DNA from: Caballeronia zhejiangensis
Lineage (GTDB): Bacteria > Pseudomonadota > Gammaproteobacteria > Burkholderiales > Burkholderiaceae
DNA length: 64,000 nucleotides
Assembly (NCBI RefSeq): GCF_000698575.1
Contig: NZ_JFHD01000003.1
Span: 310,001 to 374,000 of the forward strand
Direction of reading: 5' to 3'
The first letter of the stretch is position 1; the number at the start of each line of letters is the position of its first letter. The position numbers and the translations under genes were made by a program. The notes under the pieces were generated by a model. The model did no database searches. It was not told the origin of the DNA and saw only the letters and a program-made list of their open reading frames with translations. Of this stretch, positions 54,785 through 63,195 are shown in pieces.

Positions 54785-55995
54785 CAGATCAGCGAAAGCT
54801 GCACCGGGCCGGTCGCGAGCGCGCGCCGCAGACTGTCCGAAGGCGCTTCGTCGAGCGGCGGCCGGTAATCCGCCGTGACGACGAACGGCTTCACCTTGTC
54901 CATGCCGCAGCGCAGCCGCACGAGATCGTGATAGCGCACGCGCCGCTCGCGCCGCAACTCCACGATGCGCTTCGCGTTGCGCATGCCGATGCCCGGCACG
55001 CGCGCGATCATGCGCGCGGGCGCGGCGTTCAGATCGACGGGAAAGCGCTCGCGATGCGCAAGCGCCCACGCGAGTTTCGGATCGACATCGAGCGGAAGAT
55101 TGCCGGCATCGCCGAGCAGTTCGGCGGCGGCGAAACCGTAGCCGCGCATCAGAAAATCCGCCTGATACAGCCGATGCTCGCGCAAGAGCGGCGGCGCTTT
55201 CGACGGCACGCCCGAGGGGCTGTCAGGAATCGGGCTGAACGCCGAGTAATACACGCGCTTTAGCTGATAAGAGCCGTACAGCGTTTCGGCGGTGCCGAGG
55301 ATCGTGCGGTCGTCGGTTTCATCGGCGCCGACGATCATCTGCGTGCTCTGCCCCGCCGGCGCGAACTTCGGCGCGCGCGGCTCCGCTTCCGATTCCTCGC
55401 GCGCGACGCGGATGTTGCCCATCGCCAGCTTGATCGTGCGGCCGCTCTTTTCCGGCGCGAGCCGCTCGAGGCTGATTTCCGTCGGCAATTCGATGTTCAC
55501 GCTCAGACGGTCGGCATAGCGTCCCGCTTGCGCGATGAGTTCGGGATCGGCATCGGGAATCGTCTTCAGATGGATGTAGCCGCGAAATCCGTGCTTCTCA
55601 CGCAGCAATTTCGCGACGAGGACGAGCTGCTCCATCGTGTAGTTCGACGAACGAATCACTCCGGAACTGAGAAACAACCCGTCGATGTAATTGCGACGGT
55701 AGAAATCCAGCGTGAGCGTAACAACTTCTTCCGGCGTGAAGCGCGCACGCGGCACGTTACTGGACCGGCGATTGATGCAGTACCGGCAGTCGTACAGACA
55801 AAAGTTCGTCAGCAAAATCTTGAGCAGCGAGACGCAGCGCCCGTCGGGCGTGAAGCTGTGGCAGATGCCGGAGCCGGTGCTCGCGCCGAGGCCATCGATG
55901 CCGCGCGACTCGCGTTTGGGCGCGCCGCCGCTCGCACACGACGCGTCGTATTTGGCGGCGTCGGCGAGAATTTCGAGCTTTTCGGAGAGATCCAT
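54784..55995 (-). CDS. Putative DNA modification/repair radical SAM protein
   Basis: A 403-aa radical SAM enzyme with the 4Fe-4S motif Cys66-x3-Cys70-x2-Cys73 (CLYDCRYC). A C-terminal helix-hairpin-helix DNA-binding element (ARMIARVPGIGMRNAKRIVELRRERRV, about 325-350) supports action on DNA. This family occurs next to DUF4130-UdgX fusions, as here. The chemistry is unknown; repair of a modified base or DNA photoproduct is the common guess. First gene of the operon, directly behind the LexA box at 56007-56026. Confidence 0.88.
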   Translation of the reverse strand: MDLSEKLEILADAAKYDASCASGGAPKRESRGIDGLGASTGSGICHSFTPDGRCVSLLKILLTNFCLYDCRYCINRRSSNVPRARFTPEEVVTLTLDFYRRNYIDGLFLSSGVIRSSNYTMEQLVLVAKLLREKHGFRGYIHLKTIPDADPELIAQAGRYADRLSVNIELPTEISLERLAPEKSGRTIKLAMGNIRVAREESEAEPRAPKFAPAGQSTQMIVGADETDDRTILGTAETLYGSYQLKRVYYSAFSPIPDSPSGVPSKAPPLLREHRLYQADFLMRGYGFAAAELLGDAGNLPLDVDPKLAWALAHRERFPVDLNAAPARMIARVPGIGMRNAKRIVELRRERRVRYHDLVRLRCGMDKVKPFVVTADYRPPLDEAPSDSLRRALATGPVQLSLI

Positions 55996-56006
55996 CTTGA
56001 TTATGA

Positions 56007-56026
56007 TACTGTATGTTTATACAGTA
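56007..56026. promoter_or_regulatory. LexA box (SOS box) of the radical SAM/UdgX operon
   Basis: TACTGTATGTTTATACAGTA matches the gamma/beta-proteobacterial LexA consensus TACTG-(TA)5-CAGTA, including every outer base. It ends 11 bases before the ATG at 55995. On the minus strand TTGACT (56044-56049), a 17-base spacer and TACTGT (56021-56026) form a promoter whose -10 lies within the box. Confidence 0.9.
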
Positions 56027-56108
56027 TCTCACGAGAGGCGCGGAGTCAAAGGTAATCACGGCATCGCACGCTTCGCGCCTGCCCTCGCAATCTCTTTCGG
56101 AGCCTTTC

Positions 56109-56330
56109 ATGCGATTCGACTACAAGACGTTTCACATCGACTGCACCGCCCATCACGACGAAGACGGCAGCTACTACGCGCACGCACGCATCACGCGTCC
56201 GGCGGACGAGCGCACCGCGCATGCGGAAGTATTCGAATCCGGCGAGCTGGATGCGTTCGCGAGCGAGTCGGATGCCGTCCATTGCGCGCGGGCGTGGGCC
56301 ATCGAGTGGTGTGACGAGGCGACTGCATGA
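56109..56330 (+). CDS. Small acidic hypothetical protein, 73 aa
   Basis: A soluble acidic protein beginning MRFDYKTFHIDCTAHHDEDG with no signal peptide. The shape (short beta strands, then ESDAVHCARAWAIEWCD) resembles small conserved Burkholderia proteins of unknown function. GGAG lies six bases before the ATG. It is divergent from the radical SAM operon and starts 82 bases from the LexA box, so it could share SOS control. Confidence 0.65.
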   Translation: MRFDYKTFHIDCTAHHDEDGSYYAHARITRPADERTAHAEVFESGELDAFASESDAVHCARAWAIEWCDEATA

Positions 56331-56437
56331 CAATTCGATTTCTTCCCGCGGCACGGTGATTGCGCAATGTAATCTGCGACGCCGCAGCTTTGCGCAAGGC
56401 GGCGCGCATCGAGATCATTGATCAACGGGAGGAAACC

Positions 56438-56758
56438 ATGAAGAACGCAAAGAGAAGTTTGATTGTGTCGGCCATGATTCTGGGCTTGTCGGGCGCGGCA
56501 TTCGCGCAAGGCGCGGGCGGCGGTGCCGGCGGCGGCGGCGCGGGTGGCGCAGGCGCGGGTGGCGGCACGGCGGGCGGCAACGGGGCCGGTCAGGGCGGCA
56601 CCGGAATGGGCACGCCGAACAGCAACGGTGTAACCGGCTCGACGTCGGGCGCATCGGGCTCGAACACGATGGATTCGTCCAAGGGCAGCAGCAAGATGCA
56701 CAAGAAGGGCAGCTCGGGATCGAACATGTCGAGCGGCACCTCCGGCAAGTCGGAATAA
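56438..56758 (+). CDS. Gly-rich exported protein
   Basis: A 106-aa protein with a clear signal peptide (cleavage near GAAFAQ, residue 24), then a run of Gly/Ala repeats (about 25-60) and a Ser/Gly/Lys/Met-rich tail. GGGAGG lies six bases before the ATG. Low complexity precludes a family call; such proteins may be surface- or matrix-associated. It ends in a strong terminator and is monocistronic. Confidence 0.75.
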   Translation: MKNAKRSLIVSAMILGLSGAAFAQGAGGGAGGGGAGGAGAGGGTAGGNGAGQGGTGMGTPNSNGVTGSTSGASGSNTMDSSKGSSKMHKKGSSGSNMSSGTSGKSE

Positions 56759-56783
56759 ACGTATTGAGTTTCCGCATTTCGGC

Positions 56784-56818
56784 GCGCCCGGACTTTCGCA
56801 AGTCCGGGCGCGTTTTTC
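56784..56818 (+). terminator. Rho-independent terminator
   Basis: CGCGCCCGGACTT and AAGTCCGGGCGCG form a perfect 13-base stem closed by a TCGC tetraloop and followed by TTTTT, 25 bases after the Gly-rich gene. Confidence 0.93.
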
Positions 56819-57066
56819 GTGCTTCTTCTTTAAACCCGCACGCCTATCCCCACCAAGGTATCCCTGCCAGATAGGGATTTCTCGCGCCTTCCCATCGCCG
56901 TAAGGTAATCCCCGAGCGCCATTCGTCGCGCCCGGTGCGTCGTCATTTGTCGCGTCGGACGAAGCGAGCCCGCGCTCGATCCATTCATCCGTCCATCGGC
57001 AAAGCGGCAAGGAGTCCGAGACTCGCGTTCCCGGCTGCTTGTGCATTCGTTTCAAGGAGCTGGAAC

Positions 57067-57366
57067 ATGAAGGCAAAGATCAACCCGAAATTTCTCGCGA
57101 TGATGGCAGCATGCGCGGTCGTGTCAGGAATCGGTGTCGCGCACGCGCAAGGCATGCCCGCCGATGCGCAGCAACTCGTCCAGACGATGCGCCCGATGTA
57201 CATGTCGCAGGCCATGCCCGATGAATCTCAGACGCAAACCGCCGCGACGCCGCAACAAGCCTCCGGCGGCGACTCCGCGTATGGCGGCATGAAGCCCGCC
57301 TCCGCGAGCGGACATCGCGATAGCGACTGCAGCCCGGCGAACTGCAACGTTTTCTTCGGTCAGTAG
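57067..57366 (+). CDS. Small exported hypothetical protein, 99 aa
   Basis: A 99-aa protein with a signal peptide ending GVAHAQ near residue 28. The short mature part is rich in Gln, Met, Ala and Ser and has a Cys pair near the C-terminus (DCSPANCNVFFGQ), perhaps a disulphide. AAGGAG lies seven bases before the ATG. Family not recognised. It converges with the mutarotase gene. Confidence 0.68.
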   Translation: MKAKINPKFLAMMAACAVVSGIGVAHAQGMPADAQQLVQTMRPMYMSQAMPDESQTQTAATPQQASGGDSAYGGMKPASASGHRDSDCSPANCNVFFGQ

Positions 57367-57376
57367 GCGCGACGCC

Positions 57377-58309
57377 TTATTCCGTGTGAGTCGTCCAGGC
57401 GAATGTCGCGCTGACCGACTCGCCCGGTTCCAGCACCGCGCCGCCCTTCGCGGCGCGGTCGACATCGAGATTGACCCAGTCCGCCACGTTGCTCACCGGC
57501 TCAACGCAGAGCAAATCGGGATGCGACTTCGGTGCATACACCACCAGGGCATCGAACGGCGCTTGCGCGCTGAGCGCGACCGCGCGGCGTTCGTCGGGCC
57601 ACGCGATCGTCGCCGTGCGCGACCAACCGGCGAAGTTGTTGTCGAGATCGAAGGCATCGGCGGACATGCCTTCTTGCGACGCCATCGCATCGACGCACGG
57701 ATGCGCGCCCGCATGCGTCGGCAGCAGATCGGGCGTGCTGTGCCACATCGACGCGACGCGTGCGTGAACGCGCGTATTGCGCGTGCGCGGATAGTACGGG
57801 TGATGTCCCATGCCGAACGGCATCGGCCGATCGGACAGGTTGCGCGCGGAGAGCGTCACGCTTAGCGTGTGGTCATCGAGCGCGATGTCCTGCGTCGCCT
57901 CGTATGCGAACGGCCAGTGACGCGCGGCATCGCGCGAGGGTTCGTGCAAAAAATGCAGACGCGCGCGGGCGTCCGACACATCGCCGACACGCCACGGCAA
58001 GCGCCACGCGTTGCCGTGCAGCGCGTGCGCAAAGGCGTTGCCGTCGCCGGAAAGATCGATGAGCGCACCGTCGAACACGAAGCGCGCTTCGCGGATGCGA
58101 TTGCAGTACGGCAGGAGCGGAAAGCTCGCCATGCCGAGCGGATCGCGTGCGGCCAGCGCGGCGGGCGTCGCGGGACGCAACCAGTCGATCGTACGTCCGT
58201 CGCGCGTTTCGTCGAAGGCCGCGATCGATCCGCCCACGTGCGGCGCAAGCAGCACGCGCCGCGCGCCATGACGCAGTTCGACGAGCGGATCGGACGGCGC
58301 GGCGCTCAA
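57377..58309 (-). CDS. Aldose 1-epimerase (mutarotase) family protein
   Basis: A 310-aa beta-sandwich mutarotase. Conserved pieces are PLLPYCNRIREARFVFDG, HALHGNAWR, the His of GMGHHPYYPR, and the Glu of CVEPVSNV, which act as acid/base in anomer interconversion. The start appears to be TTG at 58309, whose TTGA overlaps the stop of the dioxygenase gene, giving translational coupling; no ATG or GTG fits better. It lies in an operon with the PhyH-type gene, opposite a LacI regulator and sugar ABC transporter. Confidence 0.85.
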   Translation of the reverse strand: MSAAPSDPLVELRHGARRVLLAPHVGGSIAAFDETRDGRTIDWLRPATPAALAARDPLGMASFPLLPYCNRIREARFVFDGALIDLSGDGNAFAHALHGNAWRLPWRVGDVSDARARLHFLHEPSRDAARHWPFAYEATQDIALDDHTLSVTLSARNLSDRPMPFGMGHHPYYPRTRNTRVHARVASMWHSTPDLLPTHAGAHPCVDAMASQEGMSADAFDLDNNFAGWSRTATIAWPDERRAVALSAQAPFDALVVYAPKSHPDLLCVEPVSNVADWVNLDVDRAAKGGAVLEPGESVSATFAWTTHTE

Positions 58310-59106
58310 TATGCAAACTGCCGATAGCTTTCGTCGAAGGTGCGCGCCGTCGTTTCCACCTGAGGATTGAAGCGCAGCAGCCGCCGCGCGCGCGGAGGCA
58401 ACGCGGCGAAGACGTCGCGCGGCACGTCGATATGCACCTCGGGCCGGAAATACCACGCGCGGCTGTAGCCGATCACGACCATCGGACGCGGCTCGCCGAT
58501 GAGATTCGGCGTACCGCGATGCAGGCCGCGCACATCGCGAATCATCACGTCGCCGACTTTCATCGGCACGCGCTCGGCGGGGAAGCGCCCTGCTTCGAGA
58601 CCGGCCAGCGCCTCATCGCGCGACATGCGATGCGTGCCACGCGTCGTTTCGAGCGGACCGTTGCGGTCATCGACATCGACGAGCGGGAAATTCACCGCGA
58701 GCTGGAACGAAGGCGTTTCCGGCGCATCGTCGAAGAGCGGCGGCGTATCGCGATGCCAGTCCTGGAACTCTGAACCGAGCACCGGCGTGTCGGTGGCGAG
58801 CTGGCACATCACCGGATCGCGCCCGGCCACGCGTTCGACGATCCCGACGATGTCTTCATCGCAGAAGACCGACGGGTCCGCGAACTCGCCTTCGAACGGC
58901 AGCGTGACGTAATAGCGGCCCGGTCCGCGATTGCCGCTCGCCGACGCCTCGCGCGCTGCATCGACGTGCGGTTGCAGAAGCGGCGCGAACGCATCGCGCC
59001 ATGCGTCGATCGTCGCGCGCGGGAAATGATCGCGCAGCAGGACGAAGCCGTCTCGTTCGAACGCTTCGGCGAGCGCGTCTCGCGCGCTCTCGTCGTACTT
59101 GCCCAT
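58306..59106 (-). CDS. Phytanoyl-CoA dioxygenase (PhyH) family protein
   Basis: A 266-aa non-haem Fe(II)/2-oxoglutarate-type oxygenase. The iron triad is His118-x-Asp120 (DWHRDTPP) and His196 (GLHRGTPN), with Arg207 as likely 2-oxoglutarate ligand. GAGGAG lies several bases before the ATG at 59106. The sugar context (mutarotase, LacI regulator, sugar importer) suggests that it hydroxylates a sugar or glycoside rather than a fatty acyl-CoA (inference). First gene of its operon. Confidence 0.85.
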   Translation of the reverse strand: MGKYDESARDALAEAFERDGFVLLRDHFPRATIDAWRDAFAPLLQPHVDAAREASASGNRGPGRYYVTLPFEGEFADPSVFCDEDIVGIVERVAGRDPVMCQLATDTPVLGSEFQDWHRDTPPLFDDAPETPSFQLAVNFPLVDVDDRNGPLETTRGTHRMSRDEALAGLEAGRFPAERVPMKVGDVMIRDVRGLHRGTPNLIGEPRPMVVIGYSRAWYFRPEVHIDVPRDVFAALPPRARRLLRFNPQVETTARTFDESYRQFAY

Positions 59107-59168
59107 GCACTTTCTCCTCGTTGCGAGTGCGAAAACAGAATCGCATGCGTGTAATCCGCTCGTCAATA

Positions 59169-59252
59169 TTATTAGTAATAACCAGTGAAAACCCTGAGCA
59201 GAAATGACCAATAAAAACGTGCTTTCCGCGTCGTTCATCACTAATATTAGTG
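59169..59252. promoter_or_regulatory. Two palindromes between PhyH operon and LacI gene
   Basis: TTATTA-G-TAATAA (59169-59181) and the perfect 14-base palindrome CACTAATATTAGTG (59239-59252) lie in the 211-base divergent gap. They are strongly AT-rich against the surrounding sequence. Both share a TAATA/TATTA core with the site at 60388-60400, fitting LacI-family operators. Confidence 0.65.
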
Positions 59253-59317
59253 GCAAGTTTCTCCGGCCCGCGAGACAGGTTTCGCGCAGAGTTCAGCCGC
59301 CCGGCGCGGCACGCACA

Positions 59318-60406
59318 ATGAAAAAATCCACGCAACGCCGCCCGACGATGACCGACATCGCGAAGCTCACCGGAGTCTCGCAATCGACGGTCTCGCTCGT
59401 GCTGAACAACGCAAGCGGCGCGAAGTTCTCCGACACCACGCGCGACAAGGTGCTGCGCGCCGCGCAAGATCTCGGCTATCGCATGACGCAGCGCGAACCG
59501 GTCGCCGCGCTCGATAGCCAGCGCGAGCGCAATCTGATCGTCTATCTCGCCGACGAAATTTCGACGAGCCCGCATCCGGTCGTGAGCATCGACGGCGCGC
59601 GGGACGCGGCCTTCGCCAACGGGCGCATGCTCGCCGTCTATTCGACGCACGGCAATGCGGAGATCGAGGCGCGCGTGCTCGACGCGACGCTCGGCAATCC
59701 GAACGTGCTCGGCGTGATCTACGCGACGGTCTATACCCGCCGCGTCACGCTGCCGGCCGTGCTCGCCAAGGTGCCGACCGTGCTGCTCAACTGCTACACG
59801 AGCGATGCGAGCGTGTCCTCTGTGGTGCCGGCGGAAGTCGCGGGCGGGCACACCGCGACGGATCATCTGCTGGCCGCGGGGCACAAGCGCATTGGCTATA
59901 TCAACGGCGAGCCGTGGCAGGACGCGGCGCGCGATCGTCTGAAGGGCTATCGGACCGCGCTCGCCACAGCCGATCTGCCGTTCGCGCCGGAACTGGTGCG
60001 CGAAGGGGACTGGAGTCCCGACACCGGTTTCGAACAGACGCTCTCGCTAATGCGCGAGCCGAATCCGCCGACCGCGATCTTTTGCGCGAACGACCTGATG
60101 GCGCTCGGCGCGATCGAGGCGTTGAAGCAGCTCGGACTGCGCGTGCCCGACGATGTATCCGTGCTCGGCTACGACGATCAGGAAATCGCGCGGCATACGC
60201 ATCCGCCGCTTTCGACCGTCGTGCTGCCGAACTATGAGCTAGGGCGCTGGGCAGTCGAGACGCTGCTGCAGGAAGAAGAGAACCGGGCCGCGGGCGCACC
60301 CGTTCGGCGTCGCACCGTGAAGCTGGACGGACCGCTGATCGAGCGCGGCTCCGTCGCGGAAAACACCGAGGCCAAACAGTTGGCCATTAATAATATTAGC
60401 GATTGA
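59318..60406 (+). CDS. LacI-family transcriptional regulator
   Basis: A 362-aa repressor. The N-terminal helix-turn-helix MTDIAKLTGVSQSTVSLVLNN (11-31) is followed by the periplasmic-binding-protein-like effector domain, including PPTAIFCANDLMALGAIEAL and VPDDVSVLGYDDQEIA. The ligand is probably the sugar imported by the downstream ABC transporter. The ATG at 59318 is chosen by homology with the LacI start; the frame is open upstream to 59204. Palindromes on both sides suggest that it controls the divergent PhyH/mutarotase operon and the transporter. Confidence 0.92.
   Translation: MKKSTQRRPTMTDIAKLTGVSQSTVSLVLNNASGAKFSDTTRDKVLRAAQDLGYRMTQREPVAALDSQRERNLIVYLADEISTSPHPVVSIDGARDAAFANGRMLAVYSTHGNAEIEARVLDATLGNPNVLGVIYATVYTRRVTLPAVLAKVPTVLLNCYTSDASVSSVVPAEVAGGHTATDHLLAAGHKRIGYINGEPWQDAARDRLKGYRTALATADLPFAPELVREGDWSPDTGFEQTLSLMREPNPPTAIFCANDLMALGAIEALKQLGLRVPDDVSVLGYDDQEIARHTHPPLSTVVLPNYELGRWAVETLLQEEENRAAGAPVRRRTVKLDGPLIERGSVAENTEAKQLAINNISD
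60388..60400. promoter_or_regulatory. Operator-like repeat before the ABC transporter genes
   Basis: TTAATAATATTAG at the very end of the LacI coding sequence repeats the TAATATTAG core of the palindrome at 59239-59252. It is placed about 145 bases before the start of the binding-protein gene. Confidence 0.45.
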
Positions 60407-60544
60407 TCGTTAATGAAATGCGCTGAAGCAATCGCCGCATTCGCACGGAACGCGGTACGCAGTTTGACTCTCGCAGCAGGCAGACCGGGCAACACCAAGC
60501 ATCGGCGTCATCAGAAAAAGCCTAACCATTCAATGGAGGAAGAC

Positions 60545-61561
60545 ATGCTGTCATTAGATAAGAAATCGCGCCTGGGCCTGCGCCCGCTCGCTGCCGCACT
60601 GACCGCCCTGACCGCACTCACGCTCGCGGCCGGCTTCACCGCCGCCCACGCCGCCGACGACGGCCTGCCGAAGATCCCGAACAAGAAGCCGTTGAAGGTC
60701 GGCTTTGCGCAGACCGAGAGCAATAATCCGTGGCGTCTCGCGGAGACGAAGAGCTTCAAGGACATCGCGGCGAAATGCGGCTGGCAGATGGTCATGACCG
60801 ACGCCAACAGTTCCGCGGCGAAGCAGGTCTCGGACATCCAGAGCATGATCGCGCAGCACGTCGATCTGCTCGTCTTCCCGCCGCGCGAGGAAAAGCCGCT
60901 CGTGCCGGTCGTGATGCAGGCGAAGAAAGCGGGCATTCCCGTGATTCTGGTCGACCGCAACATCGATCAGTCGATGGCGAAGGCGGGCAAGGACTACATC
61001 ACGTTCATCGGCTCGGACTTCATCGATCAGGGTCAGCGCGCCGCCGACTGGCTCGTGAAGGCGACCAACGGCAAGGCGACCATCATCGAGCTGGAAGGCT
61101 CGACGGGCGCGTCCGCCGCGAACGATCGCAAGAAAGGCTTCGACGATGTCATCGCGAAGAATCCCGGCATGAAGATCGTTGCGTCGCAAAGCGGCGACTT
61201 CGCGCGCGACAAGGGCCGTCAGGTGATGGAGACGCTCTTGCAGGCGCATCCCGACGTGACCGCGGTCTACGCGCACAACGACGAAATGGCGCTCGGCGCG
61301 ATCGCGGCGATCAAGGCGGCGGGCAAGCAGCCGGGCAAGGATATCGTTCTCGTGACGATCGACGGCACCAAGGGCGGCCTCGAAGCGATCAAGGCGGGCG
61401 AGCTCGGCGCGAGCGTGCAATCCAGCCCGTTCTTCGGACCGCTCGCATGCGACGTCGCGCAGAAGTACGCGAAGGGCGAAACGGTGCCGCCGTGGGTGAA
61501 GGTCTCGGATCGCTTCTACGACAAGAGCAACGTCGACGCAAGCATGCAGTACGGGTACTGA
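60545..61561 (+). CDS. Sugar ABC transporter periplasmic binding protein (galactofuranose/ribose type)
   Basis: A 338-aa binding protein with a signal peptide ending AAHAAD (about residue 33). VGFAQTESNNPWRLAE, VDRNIDQ, ELEGSTGASAANDRKKGFDD, SQSGDFARDKGRQVMETLL and VYAHNDEMALGAI closely follow the pattern of YtfQ, the galactofuranose-binding protein, so a furanose is the best guess. GGAGGAAGAC precedes the ATG. First gene of the importer operon; a terminator-like hairpin separates it from the ATPase gene. Confidence 0.88.
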   Translation: MLSLDKKSRLGLRPLAAALTALTALTLAAGFTAAHAADDGLPKIPNKKPLKVGFAQTESNNPWRLAETKSFKDIAAKCGWQMVMTDANSSAAKQVSDIQSMIAQHVDLLVFPPREEKPLVPVVMQAKKAGIPVILVDRNIDQSMAKAGKDYITFIGSDFIDQGQRAADWLVKATNGKATIIELEGSTGASAANDRKKGFDDVIAKNPGMKIVASQSGDFARDKGRQVMETLLQAHPDVTAVYAHNDEMALGAIAAIKAAGKQPGKDIVLVTIDGTKGGLEAIKAGELGASVQSSPFFGPLACDVAQKYAKGETVPPWVKVSDRFYDKSNVDASMQYGY

Positions 61562-61581
61562 GCGAAGTGTGTGTGTGACTT

Positions 61582-61612
61582 GCGGGCGTCTGATCGGAGG
61601 CGCTCGCTTTTT
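61582..61612 (+). terminator. Intra-operon attenuator/terminator hairpin
   Basis: GCGGGCGTCT and AGGCGCTCGC form a 10-base stem with two G-U pairs, a GATCGG loop and TTTTT. It stands between the binding-protein and ATPase genes, where partial termination or mRNA protection would give more binding protein than membrane subunits. Confidence 0.6.
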
Positions 61613-61632
61613 CATTTCGACGGATATCACGC

Positions 61633-63195
61633 ATGGCTCAGACTCCCCTTCTCGACATGCAGGACATCGATATCGCGTTCGGCGGCGTCGCTGCGTTGAA
61701 GCGCGCGCGCCTGACCGTCGCAGCAGGCGAAGTGCACGCGCTCATCGGCCAGAACGGCGCGGGCAAGTCCACGCTCATCAAGATTCTCACGGGCGCGTAT
61801 CGCAAGAGCGCGGGCACGATTCGCTTCGATGGCCGCGAAGTCGATTTCCGCACGCCGAAGGAAGCGCGCGAAGCGGGCATCAGCACGATCTATCAGGAGA
61901 TCAATCTCGTGCCTTTCCGCTCCGTCGCGGAAAACATCTTTCTCGGGCGCGAGCCGCGCCGTTTCGGTCTCATCGACTGGAAGATAGTGCAACGGCGTGC
62001 GAGCGAATTGCTCGAATCGTTCGGATTGCGTATCGATGTGAGAAAGCCCGTGCGCGACTATTCCACCGCGATTCAGCAGATGGTCGCGCTCGCGCGCGCG
62101 GTGTCGTCGGATGCGAAGATGGTCATCATGGATGAATCGACGTCCTCGCTCGACGAGCGCGAAGTCGAGCTGCTCTTCACCGTCGTGCGCCGCTTGCGCG
62201 ACGACGGGCGCGCGGTCATCTTCGTCTCGCATCGGCTCGATGAACTCTATGCGCTGTGCGATCGCGTCACGGTGATGCGCGACGGCCAGACCGTCGCTGA
62301 AAACACGATGCAGCAGATGGACAAGCTGAAGCTCGTCACGACGATGCTCGGCCGCACGCTCGCCGCCGTCGTGCATGAAGACAGCGCGGTGAAGGAAGCG
62401 AATCTCGCGAAGCGCGGTCCGGTCGCGCTCGCGGCGCAAGGGCTCGCGGCGGGCGCGAAGGTCACGGACGTATCGCTCGATGTTCACGCGGGCGAAGCGG
62501 TCGGCCTCGCGGGCCTGCTCGGCTCGGGCCGCACGGAAACGATGCGCCTGCTCTTCGGCGCGGATCGCCCGGCGAAAGGAACGCTCGATATAAACGGCGA
62601 GCCAGCATCGTTCAAATCGCCGAAAGATGCGATCGCGCGCGGCGTCGCGTATCTGACGGAAGATCGCAAGGCCGAAGGCATCGTGCCGGAGCTTTCCGTG
62701 CGCGACAACCTCACGCTCGTCTGCCTGCCTGCGCTGACGAAACGCGGCGTCGTCGATGTCGCGAAGCAGCGCGAGATCGTCGATGGCTTCATCGAATCGC
62801 TCGGCATCAAGCTACGCTCGCCCGATCAGCCGATACGCGAACTTTCCGGCGGCAATCAGCAGAAGGTGCTGCTCGCGCGCTGGCTCGCGACGCACCCTCG
62901 CCTCTTGCTGCTCGACGAGCCCACGCGCGGCATCGACGTGGGCGCGAAAGCCGACGTCGCGAAGATCGTGCGCGAATTGCGCGATGCCGGCATGGCGGTG
63001 CTGCTGTCCGCATCGGAACTGGAAGAACTCACGGCAGTGGCGGATCGCGCAGTCGTGATCCGCGACGGCGAAACGGTCGCGCAACTAGACGGCGCGCAGA
63101 TGAACGAGGCGTCGATCATGGATGCGATCGCGTATGGCGCGGGCGCCGAGTCGACGCTCGCCGAGGCGGTAGAGGAAGCGAAACATGATCGATGA
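61633..63195 (+). CDS. Sugar ABC transporter ATPase with two nucleotide-binding domains
   Basis: A 520-aa RbsA/YtfR-type protein with two fused ATPase domains. The first has Walker A GQNGAGKST (about 38-46) and Walker B MVIMDESTSSLD; its signature region (STAIQQMVALARA) is degenerate as usual. The second has a degenerate Walker A (GLLGSGRTETM), the canonical signature LSGGNQQKVLLARWL and Walker B LLLLDEPTRGIDVGAK. It powers furanose uptake with the adjacent permease. The permease start overlaps its end by 11 bases. Confidence 0.9.
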   Translation: MAQTPLLDMQDIDIAFGGVAALKRARLTVAAGEVHALIGQNGAGKSTLIKILTGAYRKSAGTIRFDGREVDFRTPKEAREAGISTIYQEINLVPFRSVAENIFLGREPRRFGLIDWKIVQRRASELLESFGLRIDVRKPVRDYSTAIQQMVALARAVSSDAKMVIMDESTSSLDEREVELLFTVVRRLRDDGRAVIFVSHRLDELYALCDRVTVMRDGQTVAENTMQQMDKLKLVTTMLGRTLAAVVHEDSAVKEANLAKRGPVALAAQGLAAGAKVTDVSLDVHAGEAVGLAGLLGSGRTETMRLLFGADRPAKGTLDINGEPASFKSPKDAIARGVAYLTEDRKAEGIVPELSVRDNLTLVCLPALTKRGVVDVAKQREIVDGFIESLGIKLRSPDQPIRELSGGNQQKVLLARWLATHPRLLLLDEPTRGIDVGAKADVAKIVRELRDAGMAVLLSASELEELTAVADRAVVIRDGETVAQLDGAQMNEASIMDAIAYGAGAESTLAEAVEEAKHDR

